Assembly: GCF_003589595.1 (NCBI RefSeq)
Contig: NW_020653200.1
Span: forward strand, 7,959,526 to 8,023,525
Source of the DNA: Hyposmocoma kahamanoa
Lineage: Eukaryota > Arthropoda > Insecta > Lepidoptera > Cosmopterigidae
Length of the DNA stretch: 64,000 nt
Reading direction: 5' to 3'
The notes below the pieces were generated by a model that saw only the letters and a program-made list of their open reading frames with translations, had not been told where the DNA came from and did no database searches. A program made the translations under genes and the position numbers. Positions 1 through 10,716 of this stretch are shown piece after piece; the stretch's first letter is position 1; every line of letters begins with the position of its first letter.

Positions 1-41
1 CCTATTGCAATAAAACGGCAATTTCATACTTTAACCCCTAA
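1..41 (+). mobile_element. Right end of a mariner-like element, cut by the window edge
   Basis: Bases 12-37 match the right terminal repeat of the mariner copy ending at 4905 ('aacggcaatttcatacttta' is common to both), and both stop at CTAA followed by a TA, as expected for mariner insertion. Only the last 41 bases of this copy are inside the window, so no coding part can be judged. Confidence 0.7.
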
Positions 42-1614
42 TATTATTGCTCAACAATAAGTGTTTCGTTTGAAAGCTCTCGTGACGTTGTTTGTAGACG
101 ATATTCTCATTCTATAATAATAAGTACATTTTTTTTTGCAATATTTTATTGTCCGTTTGTCCGTCCATCTGTATATTATGTAGAAAGATTGTCGAGCCGG
201 TTTTAAACATTGATTGTCAGGCTTAACAGTTTATGTACGATTTACGAAATTATAAACGGTAAAGCGACTATTTTGCGTGAGTTGCGTGTTGGGAACACCC
301 CTGCGGCCCAAGTAAAAGTTATTAAGAAATTTTTAAAATACCTACATATTTAGGTATAAAGTAGAACAAAATTACGGCTTGAATTGTCATGTATAACAAG
401 CGCCTACTAATTTAAAAGCTATTTATCAATCAACCAAGTTGTGGAAAGTTAAAAATATTGACTTCGTACGATCCGATCGTGATTACACCAAAACTTCGTA
501 AATGTCGCCTAAGAGACCCCACATTAAGTATGTTTTTTACTTGCACAGCAAATAAATTTTGTTTCAATTTCGTTTGCTTCTGTACACATTTTATTGAGTT
601 AATAAACAATAACCTGTATATTTACTTTTTTATATACTCATTATCAACGCGGCTTAATACTTCGATAATCCTTGAATTCAACCCTTCTGTGTGGCTAGCG
701 TGTTCAACTAGGTTAAGGCCTAGATCGTAATTAACGTTACTACCGTACAATGGCAACGAGTTTGCGAACATTGTCTATTTTTAATGTTGCTTTGAAATCA
801 TTCAACTAAATTAATTTTTTGGTTGTTGTTTAAATTAAATGTTTTCGATGTTTTATTGCTATTATCATTATTTTTTTAAGAAATAGTAAGTGCTGAAAAA
901 TGTTGATTTGTATTAAAAATTAAGTCGAGAAATATTTTATGAATGAAATTGATTATAATATAATTATAACACTTTTTAGGGGCAAAAATCATATTCAAGT
1001 TGTTACAAAACTGTTATGTAATTAACCTGCAAAAAACAAAATACAAGGTGGAGAATCAATATGTAACAATAATGTTAATCTCAACGCCAATGTAAGTAAA
1101 TTTTCATAGCAGATTCGTACCAAAAATCAATAGTAGTCCAAGATGAAGTTGGGAAGAATACTCAAGGTATATCTAAATATATTTCTTAGTTTATACGCCT
1201 TCAATGAACTTTCAAAAAGTTTTAATGACGCGTAAACCACGCCGTAAAAGTTAAAATTGCATATTGAGTTACAATAACTGTATAGTGGTTATACAAACAT
1301 GACAAAATTGTATGTAAGTGCTTACAGAGACTGCGATGATAAGCTCTTTGTGTATTTTGCGTGATTCTACGTCTTTGTTGCGCACTTACGAATTCAATAT
1401 TTAAATAAAAATGTTTTTGCCACAGTTTTATTAAATATCACCAATTTTCCAAGTAAACAGCGGACTTCATATGTATATCTAAAAAGTAATGCATTCCGTT
1501 TTACTACCACTCTGAGATTTACGATCGTTTCAGCTTATCGAGGGAACTGCACTAAACTTTACTGTTAGCGAAGATCCGCAAGAAAACGATTTTGATGCGA
1601 ATATAAATACTTAC
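42..1614. other. AT-rich non-coding stretch, probably intron 1 of the signal-peptide gene
   Basis: No convincing exon, repeat or RNA gene was recognised. The open frame at 458-730 (+) has low-complexity, AT-driven composition and no recognisable domain. If the exon at 1694-1615 (minus) is real, this stretch lies directly downstream of its splice donor and would be intron. Confidence 0.4.
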
Positions 1615-1694
1615 GCGACATGGTTGGCTTGTGGTAGAAAGGCAGCTGCAAGCGCCAAAAGCAGCGGCGCGCTGCGGGGGCGGGCGCCGCTCAT
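1615..1694 (-). CDS. First coding exon of an unidentified secreted or membrane protein (signal peptide)
   Basis: The minus strand reads ATG for 26 codons plus two bases, then a consensus donor, GC|GTAAGTATTT, at 1614-1613. The peptide has a basic start (MSGARPR), a hydrophobic core (APLLLALAAAFL) and a polar end (PQANHVA): a textbook signal peptide. The ATG has G at -3, acceptable for insect initiation. It lies in a GC-rich island in otherwise AT-rich DNA, common for first exons in insects. The remaining exons would be left of the window, so the product cannot be named. It could belong to a receptor or another secreted protein. It cannot be part of the glutamate receptor at 60-64 kb, because that gene's amino-terminal part must lie upstream, above 64,000. 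Confidence 0.55.
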
Positions 1695-1945
1695 GGCACG
1701 AGCGGTGGTCGCATGGAGTCGCTCGCGTTCTTATGTCAGCCGCGCTCGCACGCCGCCGACGTCGCGCGGCGGACTGCCTGGCCCCTGCCAACGCGCCTTG
1801 TGCTCGTTCAGCGACTGCTTCGCCGCCGCCGCGCCGCTATCGATTGCCAGGCGTGACCCGGGCCGGCACCGCCTGTCGTTCCAGCTATCGACCGTCGCGT
1901 CGTCGCAGCCGATGCGACGTGTACCTACTCACCTCCTAATTACTA
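1695..1945 (-). promoter_or_regulatory. GC-rich island: probable 5' UTR/promoter of the signal-peptide exon
   Basis: About 250 bases of very GC- and CpG-rich sequence lie directly upstream of the ATG at 1694. No TATA box is evident. An upstream ATG at 1791 opens a different frame that overlaps the signal-peptide start and runs through the donor, so it could act as an overlapping uORF. Several long open frames on both strands here are explained by GC richness and lack domain signatures. A donor-like GGAG|GTGAGT on the minus strand near 1937 could mark the end of a non-coding leader exon. Confidence 0.4.
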
Positions 1946-3361
1946 CACTGCCGAATTCCTTCGCATGAAATCTTCAAACGTGTGGCGACGCTACCGACAA
2001 ATAAATTTTCCTTCGCTTCGAAGAGAGTTTTTCAAATGAAATTTTACAAGCAACCATTTTAATTACTTCAGAAAATATTTTCTCGTTGTTGAAAACTTGA
2101 AAAACTTATTTATTTTTCAATATTAAATCTTATTTATTTATTAAATATCGCATAGATATTACGAGTTCTGTGGCAGAATAACTGTCTACTGACAGATTAA
2201 ATACCTGACGCGAAGCGCAATTAAACTCTCTCTCTATTCATGTTGAATTTTTTATATTGGCATCGCTTTGTCATATTTGTAATTAATATGAATTGAAAAT
2301 GAGATAAGTATTGTCGATTTCACGGAATTTTTATTTAAAGTAAACACTGTTCTGTTTTTTATACACAAATTTTGTACAATGATTTTATTTATAAAAAACA
2401 ATACAGTTAATCTCCTTTTTGCTGCGTGGTTCGCCGAGTGTCATACTGAAAATTGTCATTTTTTTTTCGTATATTTTAAAGAACGACTGTTTTAAGATTT
2501 AAAATGGTGCTATCTTAAAATTGTGGGATACTTATCTCAAAAATATTTATTAAAGGGCTATGAATACAATAAAACTTTTTTAACAAATTGAAACTTGACT
2601 TTCTATAAAGAATTTTGTTTTACTATTGGATTCAATTGGCTGAGTCAGGCAGGCGGGTCAGGTGTCTGAGATGTCAACACTTCTCATTGTGAAGAGCCAA
2701 TCTACTAGAAGTCGTCCCCTATTTCCCCCTTCCAAGCCACCTTGTCATGGCGCACGTAACCTAACACAGGTAAGGTTGCGGTCTCACTCGTGATGACGCG
2801 TGGCATAGGCGAATGAACCTGTGTGTGGAGTATAACTTTGGCGCCCATACGTCTGGCGCGTTACGTTAACGAACTCGCTCTCCGACGAACTGAACAAAGG
2901 ATGTTTTTTCTATCTGTATACTACGTACTATCTTGAATATTGATTGTTTATTTTGTGCATCGCCACCTAGTAGGTTCAGTGACGCAAATAAAGGACTAAA
3001 TTGAAATTTAATCTACTAAATATTAGAAGCTTGCATAGTAAAAAATATAACTACAACTACCTCTCCTCTTGGCAATGTTACCTCTACCACTTAGAACAAT
3101 TATTTACTGTCCACTTTATGTCAACCATAAATCTGAAGGCAATAAATAATGATTGCATTAAAACTATGTTAACATAGTTAGTTATGATTTGATGATGATG
3201 AATGGAAAGATTGCTGAGTGACTCATTTAAACAGAAAAGAGTTATAATATGATAGCATTAAATCTGGAGTAAATTTTATTTTAATGCAACAACTGCTACG
3301 CTTTAGCCTACGGTGTAAATGCTACGCCGTAGCAATTTGAAGAAGAAATATTTTTAATAAT
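1946..3361. other. Non-coding stretch with a GC-richer block at 2640-2895
   Basis: Mostly AT-rich with nothing recognised. The block at about 2640-2895 is clearly richer in G+C and contains an exon-like ACAG|GTAAGG on the plus strand near 2770. It may be a promoter, a non-coding exon or a degraded repeat; no reading frame supports a protein. Confidence 0.35.
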
Positions 3362-3527
3362 ACCAAGTGACGGCACGAACAACTCGTGACTCGTAAGCGA
3401 CACGCCTATCCATAACAGTTGTAGTGCCACTCAGAGCTATTAATCGCAAAAATCTTAGGGGCACTGCCACTATGCCCATCACTTTGAGACATAAGTAGAC
3501 AAGTCCCATGTACCTGTAATTTCACCA
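3362..3527 (-). repeat. Dispersed repeat family R1, copy 1
   Basis: Shares blocks such as 'ccataacagttg.agtgccac', 'gggcactgccact' and 'acaagtcccatgtacctgta' with copies at 9.9, 32.1, 32.6, 43.9 and 62.3 kb, some in opposite orientation. A non-coding, probably SINE-like lepidopteran repeat. Boundaries are approximate. Confidence 0.65.
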
Positions 3528-4024
3528 TACTTATTACACTACAATAATTACGCATATCCATGCAATACATTAAGATTTATTAAAACATACAAACCTATTA
3601 TCTTAGCACCCCACGTAGTAAGTAGTTCCTCTAACGTTTGAATAGAAAAACGGTTAGATAACAATATTGCAGAAGTTTGTTTATACTAAAGTTTAAAACA
3701 GAATATTATGAACTAGAAAACTACTCATGCGAGATAATTCAAAAAGAGAAATGAATAAACATTTTATGGAAAGTACTGAAACGATATCAATTATTACATT
3801 TTCCCATAAATGTTATAAAGTGGCATTCGGAGTATTTAAAAACCATCGAGTGTTGTTAAAACAAACAATACAAAGAGATTAATTATATCAGATTCACGTC
3901 ACGATATTCATTGTGACAATTGAGATTAAATTTTAAAGTTAAAATGATTGCAAATCTGAATCGTTACATTATAATTAAATTTTTACATTAACGCTTTATT
4001 GGGTATCATACAGTGAATGAAATA

Positions 4025-4905
4025 ATAGGGGTTTAAATATGAAAATGCCGATTTATCGTACTAGCCACTTTCAATTAAAATTCATCCTGCATGGCGTCAG
4101 ATTTCAGAGTGAAACTTTTTTCACATGAAAACTTAAATATTCTTAATTTAAAAAAAGCATTATATTTTGATTGTTCGGCTTTCAATTGTTTTTACATTCA
4201 GCTTGTAGTGTGAAGATGGATACAGCGACGATCAGAGTTAATTTTCTACAACAAGTTCCCGTATGGGGTTAACGCAGCACATACTGGTCGTAATGTCAAT
4301 ACTGGAAAAATTTGGAAAGGATGCGGATAACGAGCGCACAGTCAGATTTTCGACAATTTTCGAAATTTGGACTTGAAGAATGGGCCACGAGGAAGAATAG
4401 TCACTCAGTTAAATAACGATGAATTGAAGGTGTTGAAGATGATCCATATCAAGCTACCAAGGAATTAGCGGAATTAACATTAACATACTCACAATAAGAC
4501 ATAATGGCATTTGAACAATGACGGCGATATTTGCAGCAAAACAGCTTCACCATTATTGTACCATGATAACGCAACAGCTCACACTGTTCGAGAAACAGTT
4601 TTAACACTACAAGGCTTGCAGTTAGAAATTTACTACATACATACTCGCCGGATCTCACTCCAATCAACTACCATTTTTCTGCGAATTGAACTATTTTTCG
4701 CACGAAAAAATTTCTTCCCAGGAAGCAGCACGAAATGGTTTCACACAGCTTGTGGAGTTCGGGTCTCCGGTTTAAATAACCTTCCGATTAGATGGCAGAA
4801 CTGTATAGACAACGAAGGTAAACACTTTGATTAAACAAATATTTATCTTACAAAAATGTTTTAATTTTTCAGAACGAAACGGCAATTTCATACTTTAACT
4901 TCTAA
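4025..4905 (+). mobile_element. Mariner-like element, internally deleted and degenerate
   Basis: Terminal inverted repeats: the left end reads 'ataggggtttaaatatgaaa' and the reverse of the right end 'ttagaagttaaagtatgaaa'. Each side is flanked by the TA expected for mariner (4023-4024 and 4906-4907). Transposase remains start at ATG 4216. Near 4511-4834 a frame preserves YHDNATAHTV, the region of the second catalytic Asp, and a C-terminal block ending CIDNEGKHFD. At 881 bp against about 1.3 kb for intact mariners, with several stops and frameshifts, it cannot encode a working transposase. The fragment at 1-41 is from the same family. Confidence 0.8.
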
Positions 4906-4989
4906 TATATTAATGCAGTACTGTATATAACATTTACAAATTTACTTTTTATTATATGACAGTACTATAATAAAAAGTAAAGTTGCAAT

Positions 4990-5580
4990 GAATATTTGCG
5001 TCACTATTCGGTACTCCGCTTATTCGGCCGAATATTGTGCCACTATTCGGCCAAATACCGAATACCTAACAGGCGGAAGAAGTAAGAAAATGCACAGTAC
5101 ATTATTAGGTAACTTTTATTAAATGCAGAACACACACTGTATCTTCGTGAAAAAAAATGCTACATAATTAAGTTGTTTTTGTAAGTAATCAAAAAAGATA
5201 ACATGTCAAATGAAAACTTTCTACTTACTATGTAGTTTACTCATGACTAAATAAACACTAACAAAATCACACATGTATTTGCAAACCAAAATAAAATTAT
5301 GTATTCGAAGGTTAATCAAATTGAAGTTTGATAAATAATTACTTTATTAAGCCACGTTTCAATAATGAAGTAGGAAATAAAAATACATTTTTTGATTTAT
5401 CGTTCGAAATTATTTGTCATACGTAACTGAAATTAATAAACTAGTGGTATTTGTCCTCCCAATTTTCGTACGTGCGTTATTCAGGCCGAATTGTTTGGCT
5501 GAACATACGGTTAGGTGGCCACGCTCTTACCCAAACATTCCGTATTCGGCCAGAGACCGAATATTCTACATGTTACAACA
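4990..5580. repeat. Candidate inverted-repeat element rich in ATTCGGCC motifs
   Basis: Two clusters of 'attcggccgaata'-type motifs (about 5006-5066 and 5480-5570) lie some 450 bp apart and are partly inverted relative to each other. This suggests a non-autonomous DNA element about 580 bp long, but the ends are too diverged to define a target duplication. Confidence 0.35.
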
Positions 5581-6930
5581 CTAATAAAAAGTATTCTGAT
5601 GACGGAACTCACGCGAGAAGGCTAAAAGTTTTTTGTAAAGTCATGTCTATCGAATCCGTAAGGAGATTTTAGGAGCGCAGCAGTTTTTAAAACGATATTT
5701 CTGTTCCACGGGTTGAATTCTCTACGCTAATATATACATGAGTAAGTATTAGTTTAATTTTGTTCAAAAACAACACTACTAGTCGTATTGTGCTGTTTTC
5801 ATAGTCACAGGAAATCACGTAGTGTTCATGTAGTCGTCATAGTCGTACACGTTATTTTACGAAGCTTTATCACTGATGACATAGATTTTTTGTAATGGCG
5901 TACTACTCGTATATCGCGACTTTGAATACATTGTAACTGAACAACTACGTTTCCGTTCGATATATCTCGCACCCTTGGTATCTTGTATTTGAGCGCGTAC
6001 ACAAAGCCGGTGGTGACGTCTGGGAATAAGCGACATATTTACGTAACTATCGTTTTTGTTTTTTTTTTTTTCACATATAAATTACAGGATGGACATTGTA
6101 GAGAATGTTAACTTAATAGCGGCATACGAGTGAGAATAATACCAACATTACGAACAAAATATTTTTTCAAAGAAATCCAATCAATAATTCTTTTATGGCG
6201 TTTTTAAAACACACCATTTGGGCGAACACGTTTCTTCGTCTTTACTTCAAGGGCAAGAGCAAGTCCATTTTTTTTATCTAGTGGGTACGGACATACAATA
6301 CTTAATGTCAAAGCTAGACATTTCAATTAGTCATCCCTGCTGAAATTATATCCTATTATGAATTTGGTAGGTGTAAACAGTCGCGTTTCACTTAACAGGA
6401 ATATCGTGTTATCTGCGATGCATGTATTATAATAGTCGGCAGCGATGTTTAATTTTATTGTCTAAAATAAAATAAAAATTGTCAATTTGGAATAATTGTC
6501 GTCTTATATAACATGACGTAAATAAAATTGTTATAAGATTGTAAAACAATTTTTTTTTACTAAAAAGAAAATAAAATATTGTAAATTAAACAATTTTCTC
6601 GGATGTAAATGGCGTCTATTTGTTTTTTCAAATTAACCAAAACTGGTTGATGACTTTATTACCTTGTACAGCTGCATTTCTAGATATAATATTAGCTTCT
6701 AAATTGCATTGGGCTCCAAATACAAATAACTTATTAAAACGGCTCAGTTCTGCAGTGTCCGCGATTTAAAAAATACGCAAACTTTCAGAAGTCGAAACAA
6801 GATTGATTTACTTCAGCTACTTTCACAGGGGCCCAGAGAGAAATAAGTTTCAAGAGATTTACTATTCTTACACTAACATCACGATATATTTATGAAAATG
6901 TTATTTATGTTAAGATAAATATATTTTTTT
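5581..6930. other. AT-rich stretch without recognised features
   Basis: Several TTTT/AAAA runs and no coding, RNA or repeat signal that I could support. Confidence 0.4.
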
Positions 6931-6932
6931 TA

Positions 6933-7260
6933 ATGAAAAATAGTGACAGACATAACATTAATATGAGATATAAAAATAAACTAGCTGTTCTTGACAGTTG
7001 TCTTCATAAAGTCTCAAATTCGTTTAATCGTATACGCTTCTATTATAAGATTCTGATTGACATTCCATATAATTTGCCACTTACAAGGTTTGAAACTATA
7101 GTGAAACAAAAACTTTATATTAAAGTTATTATACAGCTTCTGCGTCCTTGGATGACAAAAATCCGTGGTAGTGACCGTTTAGCTCTTGGAAGTAGTCTCG
7201 ATCTAAGACGTTTAAATTAAATATTGTAATGATAAATGTATTCAAATGTATATTTACAAA
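6933..7260 (+). pseudogene. 3' remnant of a non-LTR retrotransposon (RT C-terminal tail)
   Basis: The 95-residue frame ends in a pattern (N.INMRYKNKL, FYYKILIDIPYNLPL, FETIVKQKLY) resembling the extreme C-terminus of insect LINE reverse transcriptases, where a folded tail ends in short 'KLY.K' blocks. Only this tail is left, as expected of a 5'-truncated copy. The clade cannot be fixed from so little sequence. Confidence 0.5.
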
Positions 7261-7399
7261 GAGCAACCCCTAGAGTTTCTTGCTCATTCTTCTCAGGGGA
7301 ATCTGCCTTATGAATGAACAGTAGAGTTTAATCAGTATGACGATTTCAAGTGTAATTTGCTTACATATGAATTTGCTACCTTTAGCAATGGAATATTTT

Positions 7400-7560
7400 C
7401 TTCAAATTTGAACGGGATCATTAGTGAGGCACTCCCTTTCCAATAAAAAAGGAATCATAGAAATCTATTCACCAATGTTGGAGTAATCGTGTAACACACA
7501 CAAAAAAATGCGGTCGAATTCCTCCTCTATTTTTGCAGTTAGTTAAAAACGTAAGTCGTC
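7400..7560 (+). repeat. Dispersed repeat family R2, copy 1
   Basis: Contains 'actccctttccaa.aaaaaaggaatca', a 'gtaatcgtgtaacacacaca' block and 'tcgaattcctcctc', ending '..cagttagttaaaaa'. The same order of blocks recurs at 23.6-24.0/28.7, 29.4-29.8 and, inverted, 13.1-13.3 kb. Sequences of this type are very common in lepidopteran genomes. Confidence 0.65.
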
Positions 7561-8194
7561 CATTCTAATTTGTGATTGTTACACTAGGTCGATTGTGGAT
7601 TATGGTTTTTGAAATAGATATTATTTTGTGGCGCGAGGTAAACCACAACTTATAATTGGATACACGGCAACGCAAACTGTACCTGTTCATGTATAGAGAT
7701 TTCCTGAATACCCGAACGAACATAACGTTTGTGAAAATTTACGGCCCCAGGGGTTCTGGCACGTTCAGTGGCGCTCGGGCAATATGAACCGCATTGCGAC
7801 TTTTAAATTCGGGAAGTTATACTGCGTCATTTTTTATTTTGAATTTTCGTTTAATAGCATGTTCTATATATTTATTTAGGACAACCAACAAGTTATACAC
7901 TTAATACATAAAATTTTTGATTCCACAATTCAAATGGAGTAGTAAAAAAGTATTGATTCGTTTAAAGGTAGCCACAATATGCAACAGTCAAACACACCTA
8001 ATTATTTACATACATATTGCGTAAAGGTATTCATATTTTAATTATACAACATGTGATCAATTTAGAGACCTCTGAGTATTATATGAAGTTAACTTTCGTC
8101 ACACATATAGAAAATGTTGTCTAGAGAGTTATGGGAAACACCAAGAATTTTAAAAATATTAAAAGAAAAATATTACTCTACCAGAGTTTAGTTC
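7561..8194. other. AT-rich stretch without recognised features
   Basis: Nothing supportable was seen on either strand. Confidence 0.4.
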
Positions 8195-8312
8195 GTACAG
8201 GGTCAAGAGCACGTCAAGCTTGACACTTAAGATTTAAATCCCGCTCTATGCCGCTTACGATAAGAACGGTTCAGAATACAAAGTGTCAAGCTTGACGTGC
8301 TTTTGACTGTAC
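8195..8312. mobile_element. Short MITE with about 32-bp inverted repeats, Tc1/mariner-like
   Basis: Arms at 8195-8228 and 8281-8312 ('cacgtcaagcttgacact' and its reverse complement, plus a 'TACAG..TCAA.AG' end) are almost perfect inverted repeats separated by about 50 bp. The ends TACAG...CTGTA fit a TA-targeted Tc1/mariner MITE. No coding capacity. Confidence 0.7.
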
Positions 8313-8324
8313 CGTATTAGAATA

Positions 8325-8760
8325 TTGTGTGGTGTGGTGTGGCAGCCGCATTTTGAAGTTCATTCGTTGCGATTGGAACGAATACAGAGGCGCTTCATGT
8401 GGTACCTCGTTAAACTCTACTTTATAATGATGGGTTTCATAATTTTAAATTGTTTTCACTTGACTAACGAAAAAAACTCCATGATTTTTTTACTACTTTT
8501 TAATGTACTGCCTAACCACATAAATTCGCGTCTAGCTCTTTTCAATTACCGTGTCCCGTTGAGACTTCATACCGTCACCTCGTCACATCTCCCTGTCCTC
8601 CGTACATACCTCACCTGTACCCACACTGTACAATCTGTTCAATGGAATCACCTACCATAATAGTGATGTACACCATTATGTCACTTGGCAAACTCCGCGC
8701 GATTTTTCTCAACAATTGTTAAACAAGCAGATTTTTTCGGTTCTGTTTTTCCTTCTTTTA
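8325..8760 (+). pseudogene. 3' remnant of a non-LTR retrotransposon reverse transcriptase
   Basis: The 111-residue frame starts CGVVWQPHFEVHSLRLERIQ and continues RRF, the conserved 'VW.P......L..IQ..F' block after the polymerase domain in Jockey/CR1/I-type LINEs. It is followed by an INSRLALFNYRVPLR segment typical of the C-terminus. The polymerase core is absent, so this is a 5'-truncated dead copy, immediately downstream of the MITE ending at 8312. Confidence 0.6.
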
Positions 8761-9271
8761 TATTGTTAAATAATAAAATGTAGTTACTATTTAATCATAA
8801 TTTACTTAATTACGTGCTTATAATTATAGCATACGATGTTTGCCAGTAATTAACTATATTAAGCAATGTTTTGTACTTAGTTGTAGTTTTAGTGTAAGCA
8901 GTAGTTGGTGAACTAGTAACAAAATACAATATAGTCCAATATATAGCATAGGACGTACATAACATGGAGAAATATGATTAAAAAAGTAAGATGTTAATAA
9001 AGCGTTTGTTAATAAAATTACTTGTAAAACTATAATTATATTTACAGCCAAATAAAATAAAGCACATACATAATGAAAGATTTACAGACAGACAGACAAT
9101 TATCTTTGTTAACTATTATATATAGTATAAACCTACATTGTACGTCGCTTGTGAATGTGTGTGTATAAAGACGAAATATTAATTTCAGGACAATTTATGT
9201 ACTTAGATTTTATATCTATATTTATCAGCAATTAATTAGCTCTTTGGTCATAGATAAGTGGATATAAGAAG

Positions 9272-9613
9272 TAGTAATGCAACAGACTTCTGCTTCTGCT
9301 TCCGCAACTGAGGAAGTTCCGCGCGCTTTTTCACATCTTGTTTCTTCCGCAATTTATAACGGAAGTTTAATCGGAAGTTTATAACATTCGCAATGCATCA
9401 GGTGCTAGTGCGGATTAGTTGACGGTGGAGGGCATGTTTTTTAATAGCTTTGTGTTGTGTATGTTATATTGGACTTAAAATATGAAACCAAAAACAGGCC
9501 CTGTTGGGCACTATTTTATAGCGTTCTTTATAGTACTTACACTTCTTTTCTTCCGTTTCTGCTAAAATTTAATTTAAACATCTGTGTCCGTTTCTATTTC
9601 CGTTGCATCACTA
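9272..9613. mobile_element. hAT-like MITE with 8-bp target duplication
   Basis: Left end TAGTAATGCAACAGA and reversed right end TAGTGATGCAACGGA form an inverted repeat. Flanks are ataagaag (9264-9271) and atgagaag (9614-9621), a 7-of-8 match expected of an aged hAT target-site duplication. At 342 bp with no transposase it is non-autonomous. Confidence 0.65.
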
Positions 9614-9904
9614 ATGAGAAGATAAATTAGTATTTAGAATCATCTCGTTAATTCGTAATGTAAAAAAGACCTGCTGCTATATATTTTGTTTTAGAAAACG
9701 CTCCCACTTCTTCCAGTGTCACAAATTGAAAGTAAAGACCCTTGTTGAATAAAGTAAAGTGCAACTTGTGAAGTGCGGCACACTGCTGATATACGCACAC
9801 AAATATATATATACAAATGTACGAGTTACGCACACCATATATAATTTTTGTGGCTCAAGACAAAAGGATACGTCTCTAGTTTTTTAACTACCTATTTTAA
9901 ATAG

Positions 9905-10150
9905 TAGTAGAGCTCCTTGTGAAAGAGTTCGTCCAGGGAAGTACTGCCACTTTAACTATTTCTGCGGCCAAGCTGTAATATGGGCATTACAGTGTTTTGG
10001 TTTTAAAGGGTATAGGTACTGGTGAAATTACAGACAGACATGGGACTTGTCAACTTATGTCTCAAGGTGACACGTGCAATTGCAGTGTCCCTTAGATCTT
10101 TTTGATTTCTATTTCTGAGTGGCACTGCAACTGCTATATGCCTATTATAT
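9905..10150 (+). repeat. Dispersed repeat family R1, copy 2
   Basis: Reads 'gagctccttgtgaaagagtt', 'gtccagggaagtactgccac', '..ggtgaaattacag', 'gggacttgtcaacttatgtc' and 'gagtggcactgcaactg' in order, the fullest version of this family in the window (about 245 bp). Small open frames on both strands here are incidental. Confidence 0.75.
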
Positions 10151-10716
10151 GCAGCGCCGTTGCAAGGTTTATGTTGGGCCATGTTCATAATTTTAAGACC
10201 TTTTTTGTACCACATGGGGCAATACATGATATGACTATGACGTACGTACTATATATACGTACGGGTCCTCGGCGTATTTTAATTAACACTTCAATGCAAA
10301 CAATATTTGCAAAATGTCGAAATATGACATAAATTTTTCCTGAAACTTTTAAACATGTTAAACACTCAATAAAACAGAGTTGTCCCTCCGGCTCGCTGGA
10401 TTGATGATTTTATAATAAGCGCTTGTATTAAATTAAGCCAACGGCCGTGATGAAACTTATTTATTTACGGACTTTGTAAACTATTGGTATTTATTTACAC
10501 TTGTTTTAAGGTCAAATTGATGTTTTGTCAGTTATTTCCGTCTCATATACATAGATTATGTAAAAAAGTTCGATCGTTTATTATGAGCATTTTGTTAACG
10601 ATTTGATAACATGGAATAAAACTTAGATAGACTCTAACGGATCCAGAACTACAATCTAAGAAACAAAGAGAAAATAGCATGACTGTCGATTAAAATAAAA
10701 TGACTTTATATAGTAC
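10151..10716. other. AT-rich stretch without recognised features
   Basis: No exon or repeat signal supported. Confidence 0.4.

Noticed and set aside
1624..1968. Long open frames on the plus strand and a second minus frame in the GC island
   Set aside because: High GC removes stop codons by chance. They have Arg/Ala/Ser-rich composition, no domain, and conflict with the signal-peptide exon and its donor.
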